A DNA stretch of 64,000 bases from Nanoarchaeota archaeon (lineage in GTDB: Archaea; EX4484-52; LFW-46): contig JAHILE010000048.1 of the NCBI GenBank assembly GCA_018897155.1, positions 9,102 to 73,101 of the forward strand, in the 5' to 3' direction. The position numbers and the translations under genes are program-made. Of the stretch, positions 33,807 through 43,073 are shown piece by piece. The notes beneath the pieces are model-generated. The model was not told the origin of the DNA and made no database searches. It saw only the letters and a list, made by a program, of their open reading frames with translations. The number at the start of each line of letters is the position of its first letter. Position 1 is the stretch's first letter.

Positions 33807-36002
33807 ATGGCACGAGCAAGTTTTATCGAAGACCTGAAAACGATTATCAAAGACGCAAAACAGATTAGAAATATCGCTATTTGCGCGCATATTGACCATG
33901 GAAAAACAACGCTTTCCGACAACTTACTGTCAGGAGCAGGCTTGATCTCAAGCGACCTGGCAGGAAAGCAGTGCTTCATGGACTTTGACAAACAAGAACA
34001 AGAGAGAGGCATAACAATTTATTCTGCAAACGTATCAATGATTCATAGTGTTGGTAACAAAGACTTTGCCATCAATCTTATAGATACGCCCGGCCACGTA
34101 GATTTTGGCGGAGATGTGACAAGAGCCATGAGGGCGGTTGACGGCTGCGTTGTTGTGGTTTGCGCAGTAGAAGGCGCAATGCCGCAGACAGAAACAGTTC
34201 TAAGGCAGGCATTAAAGGAGCAGGTAAAACCGATTCTATTCATAAACAAAGTCGACAGATTGATAAAAGAACTCAAATTATCACCTGAGGAAGTTCAACA
34301 GAGGCTTGCAAAGCATATTGCTGCAGTGAACACACTTATCAAAAAATACGCACCTCTTGAACGCCAGGCAGATTGGATGGTTGATGTAAACTCAGGAAAG
34401 GTTGTATTTGGCTCAGCATATCATAACTGGGCGATTTCAATTCCTTTCATGAAGAAATCAGGAATAACATTTAAAGATATTTTTGACGCAGTAAACGGAG
34501 GAACTGAAAAAGAGTTCGCAAAAAGAGCGAAAGCATATGAAGTGCTTCTTGATTCAGTCATTATGCACCTTCCAAGTCCTTTCGAAGCTCAGAGATACAG
34601 AATCAAGAAAATCTGGACTGGTGAGCCCGACAGCCCTGAAGGAAAATCAATGTCCGAATGTAATCCAAACGGACCTCTTGTTGGCGTTATAACTAATGTC
34701 AGCGTAGATATGCACGCAGGTAGCATCAGCACAGTAAGGCTTTTCTCAGGGACTATAAAAGAAGGCCAGGCAGTCTATCTTATAAGCCAGGAATCAGATG
34801 AACGGGTACAACAGGTTGGAGTCTATGCAGGACCGCGAAGAGTGCAGCTCGGCGAGATTTCATGCGGAAATATCATTGCAATATCAGGGCTTTCAAAGGC
34901 ATTTTCAGGAGAAACAATCTGCTCTGCAGAAATAAAGACTGCGCCATTTGAGAGCATAAAGCACATATTCGAGCCGGTTGTGACAAAATCCATTGAAGTA
35001 AAAGATGTCAAGAATCTGCCAAAAATGATTGAGCTTCTAAGACAGCGCTCAAGAGAAGATCCAACAATAGCGATAAAAATCTCTGAAACCACTGGAGAAA
35101 CACTCGTATCTGGTCTTGGAGAACTTCACCTAGATGCAAAAATCGAAAGATTTTTGCGCGACAGAGGCATAGACATCATTGTTTCAAAGCCGATAATTAT
35201 CTATAAGGAAAGTATTTTCAACAGTTCGAACGAATACGAAGGCAAGTCCCCCAACAAACACAACAAATTCTTTGTAACGGTGACTCCAATGCCTGAGAGC
35301 GTACTCTCTGCAATGAACGCAGGGCTTGTAGAAGAAGGAAAAGTCCGAAAGCAGGATGTAAAATCCACTGTCGAAGAGCTAGTTACTGCTGGAATGAATC
35401 GTGACGAAGCAAAAAAAGTAATTGACCTTTACAAGGGAAATATACTTTTGAACGACACAAAAGGCATAGTGCAGCTCAGCGAAGTTATGGAGCTTGTAGT
35501 GCAGTCTTTCCATGAAATAAGCGACCAGGGCCCTCTTGCAGGAGAGCCGGTAACTGGAATGCTGATACATCTCACAGATGCCAAGCTTCATGAAGATGCA
35601 ATACATCGAGGCCCGGCACAGGTGCTTCCGGCAGTCAAGGGCGCGATAAAGAACGCGATGGTTGATGCCAAAGCAGGCCTTCTTGAACCGAAGCAAATAC
35701 TTAGGGTCGATACGCCAATGGAGCGAATCGGCGACGTAATGAATGAAATACAAAACAGGCGAGGCCAGATTCTTGAAATGACTGAGGACTCAGGAATGTC
35801 AGTCATCAAATGCAAGCTTCCGGTAGCCGATATGTTTGGTTTTGAAGGTGCGCTTAAATCTGCAACAGGAGGACGAGGATTCCAGTCTCTCATAGACATC
35901 ATCTACGAGAAGCTTCCGAACGACATGCAGGATAGAACAATTCTTGCAATAAGGAAGAGAAAAGGCATGAAAGAAGAGTTGCCGAGCATAGATGTTGAAT
36001 AG
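33807..36002 (+). CDS. fusA: Archaeal elongation factor 2
   Basis: EF-2 moves tRNA and mRNA through the ribosome using GTP. The 731-residue length is typical for archaea. The G-domain motifs are intact: AHIDHGKTT, RGIT, DTPGHVDF and NKVD. Domain IV contains LHEDAIHRGPAQV with His600 at the diphthamide site, which diphtheria-type toxins modify. The full set of domains extends to the C-terminal KRKGMKEELPS, which matches the archaeal end. Confidence 0.98.
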   Translation: MARASFIEDLKTIIKDAKQIRNIAICAHIDHGKTTLSDNLLSGAGLISSDLAGKQCFMDFDKQEQERGITIYSANVSMIHSVGNKDFAINLIDTPGHVDFGGDVTRAMRAVDGCVVVVCAVEGAMPQTETVLRQALKEQVKPILFINKVDRLIKELKLSPEEVQQRLAKHIAAVNTLIKKYAPLERQADWMVDVNSGKVVFGSAYHNWAISIPFMKKSGITFKDIFDAVNGGTEKEFAKRAKAYEVLLDSVIMHLPSPFEAQRYRIKKIWTGEPDSPEGKSMSECNPNGPLVGVITNVSVDMHAGSISTVRLFSGTIKEGQAVYLISQESDERVQQVGVYAGPRRVQLGEISCGNIIAISGLSKAFSGETICSAEIKTAPFESIKHIFEPVVTKSIEVKDVKNLPKMIELLRQRSREDPTIAIKISETTGETLVSGLGELHLDAKIERFLRDRGIDIIVSKPIIIYKESIFNSSNEYEGKSPNKHNKFFVTVTPMPESVLSAMNAGLVEEGKVRKQDVKSTVEELVTAGMNRDEAKKVIDLYKGNILLNDTKGIVQLSEVMELVVQSFHEISDQGPLAGEPVTGMLIHLTDAKLHEDAIHRGPAQVLPAVKGAIKNAMVDAKAGLLEPKQILRVDTPMERIGDVMNEIQNRRGQILEMTEDSGMSVIKCKLPVADMFGFEGALKSATGGRGFQSLIDIIYEKLPNDMQDRTILAIRKRKGMKEELPSIDVE

Positions 36003-36036
36003 TTCATTTAAAAAATTTTGAAATCAATCCGAAGAC

Positions 36037-36249
36037 ATGACATACATCGGTCCAATGGCGAGCTTTAATCAAGAAAAAAAGAATCATCCGGCAGATATTA
36101 AGATTTTCAGAGATATTGTAGACATCTCTGCTGAAGAATGGCTGGAATACATGGAAAACCAGAAAAACTGGACTAAGGACGACTGGAAACTACACATACA
36201 ATATGTTGATGCATTAGGCAGTAAACGTATGCACGGATATTGTAAGTAA
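36037..36249 (+). CDS. Small hypothetical protein
   Basis: The 70-residue product starts MTYIGPMASFNQEKK and contains a Trp-rich helical segment, EEWLEYMENQKNWTKDDWKL. A second ATG at 36055 is possible. No family is recognised. It lies 34 nt after EF-2, and the codon pattern is plausible but the short length limits certainty. Confidence 0.4.
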   Translation: MTYIGPMASFNQEKKNHPADIKIFRDIVDISAEEWLEYMENQKNWTKDDWKLHIQYVDALGSKRMHGYCK

Positions 36250-36318
36250 AACAAATAGTATGTGAGGATGGTGCGCGAACTACAAACACACACAAGTTTT
36301 CTATAGAGTGTGAAACAT

Positions 36319-37086
36319 ATGCCTCAAGCGCACATAAAAAAGAAAGTTCTTATCACAGGTCATGCCGGATCTATCGGCACGGTTCTTCGGGAAAGCTATC
36401 TAAAGGAAAAATACGATTTCTCGTTCTTAGACAAGAAAAAAATGGATGGCGTAACTTCTTTTCTGGCGGATATTAGCAGTGACGACATATCGCCGGCTTT
36501 CAAAGGCATCAATACAGTAGTGCATCTGGCTGCAGACCCTCGCGAAGACACTCCGTTTGAAAGCGTTTTAAAAAATAATATTCTTGGAACAGAAAGGGTT
36601 TTCGAAGCTGCAAGAAATGCGAATATCAAAAAAATAATATTTGCAAGCTCTGTAAGAGCCACTGATATGTATTTGTTAAGCAAAATGCCTAAAGGAACTG
36701 AAGGCAATTGGTGGGACTTATGGGAAAAATTCGGCACAAAACCGCCAAAAATCATAACTCCAAAAGATCCTGCGAATCCATATAATCATTACGGCATAAG
36801 TAAAGTATACGGCGAAAATCTGGGGAGATACTATTCTGAAAGATATGGCCTATCAGTAATCTGTCTTAGAATTGGCGGATTCGGGCGCGAAAAACCGGCA
36901 AACTATTTCTTAAAAAGCGTGTGGATAAGCCACAGAGATGCAATTGACGGCTTTGACAAATCAATTGAAACCAAGAATATCAAATTCGGCATATACTACC
37001 TGATTTCAAACAATAAGACAAATGTCTATGACATATCAAGCACAATCAAGGACTTAAAATACGCTCCAAAAGATAATTCGGATTAA
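36319..37086 (+). CDS. NAD-dependent sugar epimerase/dehydratase
   Basis: An extended short-chain dehydrogenase. The nucleotide-binding motif is GHAGSIG, close to GxxGxxG. The strand VVHLAADPRE and the catalytic Y-x3-K in NHYGISKVYGE are present, with ASSVRAT supplying the catalytic Ser region. At about 255 residues it is shorter than typical UDP-sugar epimerases (about 310), mostly at the C-terminus. It resembles the NAD-dependent epimerase/uronate-dehydrogenase-like group. The ATG at 36319 is chosen over a GTG at 36310. Confidence 0.85.
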   Translation: MPQAHIKKKVLITGHAGSIGTVLRESYLKEKYDFSFLDKKKMDGVTSFLADISSDDISPAFKGINTVVHLAADPREDTPFESVLKNNILGTERVFEAARNANIKKIIFASSVRATDMYLLSKMPKGTEGNWWDLWEKFGTKPPKIITPKDPANPYNHYGISKVYGENLGRYYSERYGLSVICLRIGGFGREKPANYFLKSVWISHRDAIDGFDKSIETKNIKFGIYYLISNNKTNVYDISSTIKDLKYAPKDNSD

Positions 37087-37118
37087 TCAAAATTCTAATC
37101 AATAAAAAAGAAAAAACA

Positions 37119-37148
37119 AGGCGCGCCACCCACGAAAGCGGCGCGCCT
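37119..37148. terminator. Bidirectional hairpin between convergent genes
   Basis: AGGCGCGCC and GGCGCGCCT form a 9-bp GC stem around a 12-nt loop. It separates the epimerase and the thioredoxin-fold gene, which converge here, and has A-rich and T-rich flanks on both strands. Confidence 0.65.
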
Positions 37149-37167
37149 CTATTAATTAAATCCTAAT

Positions 37168-38256
37168 TTATGCCCCGCATCCGCCTGCCGGAACTTCCGC
37201 AGTTTGAACTGCTGATGTATCTATTGCCCGATCACATTCTGCAGGAGCTGTATTAAATGCCGCGCAAATACCACTAAGGAATGCGTCAGCTGTTCTCTGA
37301 CCATTATAAGCTCCAGAGTTTATCTTTATTGTGGGCGAGCCGCCAACTCCAAGCTCATCAGCAAGCTTTATATTCTCTGCAAGAAGATCCGCACCTTCTT
37401 TGCCTTCAGAGCAGATTTTTATTTTGGCAACATCTATTTTTGCCTCGGTTGCGCATCCCTGCCATTCTGTGCTTCGGTAATCCTTGTTCCTGCAAACAAC
37501 GTAGTTCATATAGGTGGTAGGAGCATATTTTGCTGCGCACAACTGCCTTACATTTTCATCAACTTCTGCTTGTCCGTGAAGTGATGAGAATGTTCCGTCA
37601 GCTTTTTGGTTTGCTATAAATCTGAGCTCGAAGGAAATTTTATCCTTAAGTGTATCAAGAACCGGCTTTATTGCATTTTCAGCCTGCACTCCGTATGGAC
37701 ACTGGCTCATTACAAAGAGCTGAACAATAGGTTTATCGGATTTAATCGCCGCTTGAACTGGAGGTGCCTCGGTTGCTCCGCTTTCCTTTATCTGCTTTGC
37801 CTGTTCTGCGACTTTTGCAACATCTAATACTTGCGGGAATAAAAGAGCCCCGTCCTTGGTTGCGTATGATAGTGCTGCAAGCTTTCCATCAATCATAACT
37901 GAAAATTTGTAAAGGCCGTTTTCTTCAGTAAGATTCTCTATAGCAACCTCGGCAGCGTTCTGTGTAAGGGATTCCTGTATGAAGTTCTTCATATTAAGAG
38001 AAAACTGCTGCGCATCAAGGCTCTTTGACGCACCGGGCGCGTTTGAGCTGACAGTCTGGCCGGAAAACAAAGAAATCAAAAGCAGTGCTGCAAGAACTGC
38101 CGAGAGGGCTGGCCAGAACGGGATTTTGTTTTTTCCTTGTTTTGCATCATTCGAAACGCTTTTCTTGTGCGCCTCATGATGTGCATCATGCTTTGCCTCG
38201 TGCTTCACTTCGTGTTTTACTTCAGGTTTTTTGCTTTCAACATTTTCGGTTTCCAT
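37168..38256 (-). CDS. Membrane-anchored thioredoxin-fold (DsbA/G-like) protein
   Basis: The ATG at 38256 is preferred because GGTGAT lies 5 nt upstream. The 362-residue product has a His/Lys-rich cytoplasmic N-terminus (repeats of H-E-V-K-H and H-E-A-K-H), one membrane helix (about 50-68), a linker domain (about 85-165) and a thioredoxin fold with the redox motif C-P-Y-G in VMSQCPYGVQAE. The cis-Pro loop is GGSPTI, and several more cysteines follow, ending GGCGA. It probably makes or shuffles disulfides in secreted proteins. The His-rich tail could bind metal. The regulator gene lies 17 nt upstream. Confidence 0.8.
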   Translation of the reverse strand: METENVESKKPEVKHEVKHEAKHDAHHEAHKKSVSNDAKQGKNKIPFWPALSAVLAALLLISLFSGQTVSSNAPGASKSLDAQQFSLNMKNFIQESLTQNAAEVAIENLTEENGLYKFSVMIDGKLAALSYATKDGALLFPQVLDVAKVAEQAKQIKESGATEAPPVQAAIKSDKPIVQLFVMSQCPYGVQAENAIKPVLDTLKDKISFELRFIANQKADGTFSSLHGQAEVDENVRQLCAAKYAPTTYMNYVVCRNKDYRSTEWQGCATEAKIDVAKIKICSEGKEGADLLAENIKLADELGVGGSPTIKINSGAYNGQRTADAFLSGICAAFNTAPAECDRAIDTSAVQTAEVPAGGCGA

Positions 38257-38273
38257 AGAATCACCAATTAATA

Positions 38274-38657
38274 TTATCCGCATATATTCCCATTAATGCA
38301 TAAATTACAGTTTTTAAGCGTTGGTATTGCTTCCCGATGAAGCTTGCATAAAATCCCTGATTTTCTTATATCGCGGCATACTGTGCAGAGGATTCCGGAC
38401 TCAAAAGGATTTTTAGCAGTACTAAGTATTTTTGCTGCGTCAGTTATCGATTTTCTCACCACGATATTTTCCTCAAGCAGCTTTGCCTTTTTGCCGCGCA
38501 ATTCGCGCTTGTACTGCGATATCGCCGGCTGCGTCACACCCATTTTCAGCGCGGTTTCAGCCTGATTGTAATTGAACGTTTCCATAAGGTCGCGCGCGAT
38601 AAGCGCCCGAACGGTCGGAAATATCTCCTGAACCATGATTTCGCAAAACGGGCGCAT
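38274..38657 (-). CDS. HTH regulator with C-terminal cysteine cluster
   Basis: The start is set at 38657 (MRPFCEIMVQEIF), 25-30 nt after ATTTATATTTA. A helix-turn-helix (YNQAETALKMGVTQPAISQY, about 30-50) is followed by a C-terminal region with six or more cysteines, including CTVC, CKLH and CNLCINGNIC. This resembles archaeal COG2522-type regulators that may hold an Fe-S cluster or zinc. With the thioredoxin-fold gene 17 nt downstream, a redox-sensing operon is a fair inference. Confidence 0.75.
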   Translation of the reverse strand: MRPFCEIMVQEIFPTVRALIARDLMETFNYNQAETALKMGVTQPAISQYKRELRGKKAKLLEENIVVRKSITDAAKILSTAKNPFESGILCTVCRDIRKSGILCKLHREAIPTLKNCNLCINGNICG

Positions 38658-38706
38658 AATATAGTTTGACACCATAAATATAAATATCCCTGCCAAAAGA
38701 AAGAAG

Positions 38707-39792
38707 TCATTCAGAATCCGGGGACACAACCAAGTTTATACGGTTGCTCAAAAACTTAGCTCTAAGAACAGGATCTAATAAAACTTCGGCTTTTTTTAGT
38801 TTCTGCCCAATCTCGCATATAAGCGGGCGGCACAATTCTTTATACGATTCAAGCGGTGCGGCGGCGGCACTTTTAATTGCTTGCGCGCAATTAAATCCGC
38901 TCCTTAAGGCAAAACTAATGCCATCTCCTGTGCTTGGCGATACCAAGCCCGCTGCCTCACCCACAAGGAATATGTTATTGCTTCCCAGGCAGATTTCCTC
39001 CGTCGACTTTATCTTTGTAAGAAGACATGCCTCCTTTTTGTAAAAAGCAGCATCATTGCCCATTACATGTTTAATCTTCTGCTTAAGCAGCTGAAATTTT
39101 TTCAAAACATCCGTCCCTATAGGAAATGCTGTACCGCATACAAAAGAATTTCCTTTGGGTATTAGCCAAGAATAATAATTTGTCACATCTTTTGAAAAGA
39201 TAAAATAAAATGCATCTATATTGTGATTGCCCGAGAACCATTCCTGCATAGCGATAAGCTGATTCATTTTAGTGCCCGTTGCTTTTTTCCTTACTGTCGA
39301 AAGAGCGCCATCCGCCCCTATTAAAAACCGCGACTTAACAGCCGTTTTTTTGCCGTTTTTTTCCAAAATCATCTTATATCCATCTGCACCTCCGTTTATC
39401 TCTTCAGCGCCTAAAAACCGTGTGTTAGAAGAAAAATCAATGCTGTTTTTTGAAAGATTTAAAAGCTCAAAATCAAAGGCATTTCGGTCTACATTCAAAT
39501 AATTTTTTTTTTGTCTTACATCTATGCCATTGTCATGATCCATATAGGTTATATCCACATATTCCGGCGTAGAGAACACCGAATCAGGAAGCTTGATCTT
39601 TTTTATAAAATCCTTTGATTCTTCTGTCAATAGGCCTCCGCAAGGCTTGCTTCGGGGAAATGCGGCGCTGTCAACCATCAAAACTTTAAAATCGTTTTTT
39701 AGAAAATTAGCCGTAAAGCATCCGCCAGGTCCTGCACCGACAATAACTGCATCATAAAAAGAAGACGTTGTAAACTGCTCCATATTTGCCAC
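38707..39792 (-). CDS. Geranylgeranyl-reductase-family flavoprotein
   Basis: The 361-residue FAD enzyme has the N-terminal dinucleotide fold VIVGAGPGGCFTAN, the family-typical KPCGG and the second FAD motif GEAAGLVSPSTGDGI. Family members reduce isoprenoid double bonds, as in archaeal membrane lipids. It is shorter at the C-terminus than typical GGR (about 390-400). It follows the V4R and UbiA genes on the same strand, which supports an isoprenoid substrate. The exact substrate is not readable. Confidence 0.82.
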   Translation of the reverse strand: MANMEQFTTSSFYDAVIVGAGPGGCFTANFLKNDFKVLMVDSAAFPRSKPCGGLLTEESKDFIKKIKLPDSVFSTPEYVDITYMDHDNGIDVRQKKNYLNVDRNAFDFELLNLSKNSIDFSSNTRFLGAEEINGGADGYKMILEKNGKKTAVKSRFLIGADGALSTVRKKATGTKMNQLIAMQEWFSGNHNIDAFYFIFSKDVTNYYSWLIPKGNSFVCGTAFPIGTDVLKKFQLLKQKIKHVMGNDAAFYKKEACLLTKIKSTEEICLGSNNIFLVGEAAGLVSPSTGDGISFALRSGFNCAQAIKSAAAAPLESYKELCRPLICEIGQKLKKAEVLLDPVLRAKFLSNRINLVVSPDSE

Positions 39793-39887
39793 CCATTAAC
39801 CAACCATATGATTTTAGTATATCAATAACTTTAAAAAAGCATTACAGAACCCCCCGTACAAAACATACCTACAGGCATATTAGCCTG

Positions 39888-41021
39888 CTACTCTGATACA
39901 ACCACGCTAAAATAACCTTGCGAGATGTCTGTCTTAACGCGGGATAAAATAACTTTCTTTCCAAAAAATCTGGTCAGCATACCCGATAATATTCCCCGAA
40001 ACATAGTATATTTTATATCTTTTGAAAGCTTTGTCCACGGGAAAAAATTCGAGAAAACACTATATTTCCCAGATTTTTTGAATACAGATATATCCCCCCA
40101 TCCAAGCGAAGACATGAACTCAGAAATAAATTGCTCAGGATGCATATTTAAAGAAATTGATTTTCCTTCAGAATCTTTTTCTTTTCCCGCAATCTGCGCC
40201 CCCCAATCAAATGATACATTGAATAAAATCTTATCCGCGTCTTTACTGCGCACAATCATTTTTTCCATAATGTACATCAAGCTTGATTCACAAAGAAAAA
40301 ACCGTTCGTTTTTATAATCAATCGTTCCGTGGTCATATTTAAAAACGCCAAAATCTATGAATTTTTTAAGAGAATAGCTTGAAAATTGGGTCTTATGCTC
40401 TTTATTAACTTCAAGATATTCGTAATCTATCAAGAGGTCATAAATTTCCTTTGAAATATACTGCTTAATCCCTTTTTTAGCAAGAATTGCTGATGGCGCG
40501 CAAATCACTTCGCAAAGAGTATCTTTCCGTCCCTGACATTTCAACTGTATGCCTTCTATGGATTTGTCTGAAAAAGCATAAGCACAGAAGCCTGCAAAGG
40601 TCCCTTCAATAATTGTGTGACCAATACCGTTCTTGGAGCATATTATAAAATCTTTTGCAGTCATCTGAAATATTTTATCGCCATAATCTATTGTGTGATT
40701 CAATTTACGGCCATAAGAAATGCTTTCTATATACCGAACCATGAAGTAAAAGCCGTTAAGAAACTTATTTTTATCAACAGCTCCGATAACCAACGTGTCA
40801 GTATTTCGCGCATAATTGTATCCGAAGATTTTACCTGCAGTATAAAGCATTTGCCCATCGAGCTTTTTTTCAAGCTCAATAAAAATATACTCCGGAAATG
40901 CGATATCCCGAAGATATTTCTTATTGCCGTTTACAAAAATGAATCCACTCTTATCGATAACTTCTATCCTTGGAAGGTATACGTTCCTAAGAAACCAATT
41001 CAGAATTTCATCTTTAACCAT
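39888..41021 (-). CDS. Tandem V4R-domain protein
   Basis: The 377-residue protein appears to hold two V4R (4-vinyl reductase-like) domains. The first ends with GTFAGFCAYAF and the cysteine-bearing strand LKCQGRKDTLCEVICAP. The second (about 235-377) ends MFRGILSGMLTRFFGKKVIL and lacks the cysteines. V4R domains bind small hydrophobic or haem-like ligands in chlorophyll synthesis, vesicle transport (Bet3) and gene regulators. Its start overlaps the UbiA end by 8 nt. A hydrophobic carrier or sensor for the prenyl product is inference. Confidence 0.6.
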   Translation of the reverse strand: MVKDEILNWFLRNVYLPRIEVIDKSGFIFVNGNKKYLRDIAFPEYIFIELEKKLDGQMLYTAGKIFGYNYARNTDTLVIGAVDKNKFLNGFYFMVRYIESISYGRKLNHTIDYGDKIFQMTAKDFIICSKNGIGHTIIEGTFAGFCAYAFSDKSIEGIQLKCQGRKDTLCEVICAPSAILAKKGIKQYISKEIYDLLIDYEYLEVNKEHKTQFSSYSLKKFIDFGVFKYDHGTIDYKNERFFLCESSLMYIMEKMIVRSKDADKILFNVSFDWGAQIAGKEKDSEGKSISLNMHPEQFISEFMSSLGWGDISVFKKSGKYSVFSNFFPWTKLSKDIKYTMFRGILSGMLTRFFGKKVILSRVKTDISQGYFSVVVSE

Positions 41022-41862
41022 AAAACACGCCGTATATACAAATCATGCCTGCAGTAAAAATAAAGACGCCATCAACAAACAAGTCATAATACACTAGTTT
41101 ATTTAGTTTTCCATTCATATATAGGTATATGTAGGTGTATGCAAATAGTAAAGACAAAATTATTGCCTTTTTTGGAAAGATTCCTGAAGCCAGCCCCCAA
41201 ACAAACAGAAAAAATGAAATTGTAGTTACTACATAACCAATAAGGACTGTATTTCTTGATCCGATGATCTCAGGAATCGTCTTAATATTAACCGCTTCAT
41301 CCCCCTTCACATCTTTTATGTCCGAGATTATAGTGTTTATGAAAAATAATGCAGAAATTATTAGAGAAAAAAGAAGCAGAGGCATTGTAAACGCGCTGTT
41401 ATACAATCCGACAAAAATAATAATCATTCCCCACACAATGGCGATATATATATTTTTTATCAAAAAATATTTCTTTATGCGGTATACGCTATATACCAGT
41501 CCAAATAGCGTTTGCACAAAAATGAAAAGAAACGCATACAGGTTTACCGCAATAACTTGCAATAATAAATAAATGTATATCATCACTCCTGCAGTAATCA
41601 ATGGTTTTGTATATTTATTGACAAATAACCTTCTTTCCGGAGCATTTATAGCATCTTCGTCAAAATCCGTCAAGCGATTAAGATTATATGCAATAAAGAA
41701 TTCAAAGAAAATGATTGAAAGAATAATAGGATTTGAAGAAAGATTCATCAAAAAAAGAGTGATGTAAGCAACGCACGACGCTCCTAATGCTATATAAATG
41801 TTGCTTTTTAGCAAAAAATTAATCGCAGATTCAAAAAAACTTTTTTGCATAAGATCAGTCAT
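41014..41862 (-). CDS. UbiA-family prenyltransferase
   Basis: The 282-residue membrane protein has eight to nine helices and both Asp-rich motifs: NRLTDFDEDAINAPER (about 62-77) and SDIKDVKGDEA (about 185-195). The family transfers polyprenyl groups to aromatic or glycerol-phosphate acceptors. In archaea this includes digeranylgeranylglyceryl phosphate synthase. The motifs diverge from that enzyme, so another acceptor is possible. It heads an operon with the V4R and reductase genes. Confidence 0.85.
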   Translation of the reverse strand: MTDLMQKSFFESAINFLLKSNIYIALGASCVAYITLFLMNLSSNPIILSIIFFEFFIAYNLNRLTDFDEDAINAPERRLFVNKYTKPLITAGVMIYIYLLLQVIAVNLYAFLFIFVQTLFGLVYSVYRIKKYFLIKNIYIAIVWGMIIIFVGLYNSAFTMPLLLFSLIISALFFINTIISDIKDVKGDEAVNIKTIPEIIGSRNTVLIGYVVTTISFFLFVWGLASGIFPKKAIILSLLFAYTYIYLYMNGKLNKLVYYDLFVDGVFIFTAGMICIYGVFYG

Positions 41863-41885
41863 ACAGTAATCAAAAAAATATTCTT

Positions 41886-42980
41886 TTACTCAAATTGTTT
41901 AGTGGTGTAATAATCATAAACTAAGTTCAATCCCCCACCAATGGCTTCGTAAAAATATATATTTATTAAATCCAAATAGTCTTTGGGTTCAAATAACCTG
42001 AAAAAAATCTCCGCAAACTTCCCTTGACATTCGTATTCTGTTCCTGGAAAGCAATTTATCACAGTATCAAATTCCAATTCTTTTTTATCATTTAACTCTG
42101 CCGCTTGCATCATCCGGCATATCGGCGTGATAGAACAATAATTTTTATCAACTTTTTCTTTTGTAGAGCCTGTTTTATTATTCCAGTCAGCTGCCCTGCC
42201 TATAAGAATATTGCTGCCCGTTTTTTCAAGATTCAACTGATAAATATCCCCATTACGTATTATTTTATTCGAGTGACAACCTAAAGTAAAAATGTCTTTA
42301 GTTTCATTCTTAAGGGTTCTTTCAAAAAACTGAATTATTTTGATTTTTGAAGATAAGGCATCGAGTTCATATTTCTTATCAAAACACTGCACCATAGAAT
42401 GGCCTGTTCGATTACCTCGATTTTTCTGATTTAAAAGATCTCTTATTTTTCCATATTGTTTCACAGACATAAACGCAATTTCCTTATTAGTTGCTTCAAT
42501 TATTTTTTCTTTATAGGTTTTTGGAACTGGAGCACCTTCTCTTCTATATTTCTCCCAAATTGCTTTATTCGTGTCATTGAGATCATTGTATAATAATGTA
42601 ATAATTTTTGTTTTGTTGGGTAATAGATTGTAAACTTCAAGTCCTAAATCAAGGGAATCAAGAATCACTTTAGGTATATCTGTTTGTAGATTATTTTTAG
42701 AGTGTGCGCAGGTAATGGCCACCTTATCTTTTGATTCGACGTAAGGCAATAATGCAGATATTATTTCAGACATTACTTCTCCATGATTCGATCCATAAAA
42801 TGAACCGCTTGCTTTGTAAACTATAGTGTCTCCTTTAACTATGTGTTTCTTAAAATCAAGACCCCCATCACGTAAGCATGAGGCGTATGTGTCTTCTAAT
42901 ACCATACTATTAAGAAGAAAGAAAACTATAAAAACTAATGTATAAAAGCGCGCGCGCATGTTAAACATATGGCGGCACAT
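41886..42980 (-). CDS. Secreted protein of unknown function
   Basis: About 364 residues with an N-terminal signal peptide (core FYTLVFIVFFLLNSMVL, cleavage near YAS); the ATG at 42959 may be the real start. The mature part is alpha/beta with a few scattered cysteines. No catalytic motif is recognised. A 23-nt gap separates its stop codon from the UbiA start on the same strand, so it may belong to the isoprenoid operon. Its AT-rich codon use differs from most neighbours. Confidence 0.65.
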   Translation of the reverse strand: MCRHMFNMRARFYTLVFIVFFLLNSMVLEDTYASCLRDGGLDFKKHIVKGDTIVYKASGSFYGSNHGEVMSEIISALLPYVESKDKVAITCAHSKNNLQTDIPKVILDSLDLGLEVYNLLPNKTKIITLLYNDLNDTNKAIWEKYRREGAPVPKTYKEKIIEATNKEIAFMSVKQYGKIRDLLNQKNRGNRTGHSMVQCFDKKYELDALSSKIKIIQFFERTLKNETKDIFTLGCHSNKIIRNGDIYQLNLEKTGSNILIGRAADWNNKTGSTKEKVDKNYCSITPICRMMQAAELNDKKELEFDTVINCFPGTEYECQGKFAEIFFRLFEPKDYLDLINIYFYEAIGGGLNLVYDYYTTKQFE

Positions 42981-43073
42981 CTAACCCCATCAGACTACCG
43001 CATATAACTATAAAAATTCCTCAGGTTAGCTTCATGACGCCTATAACCCTAACTAAACTATGGCGAAGTTCGC

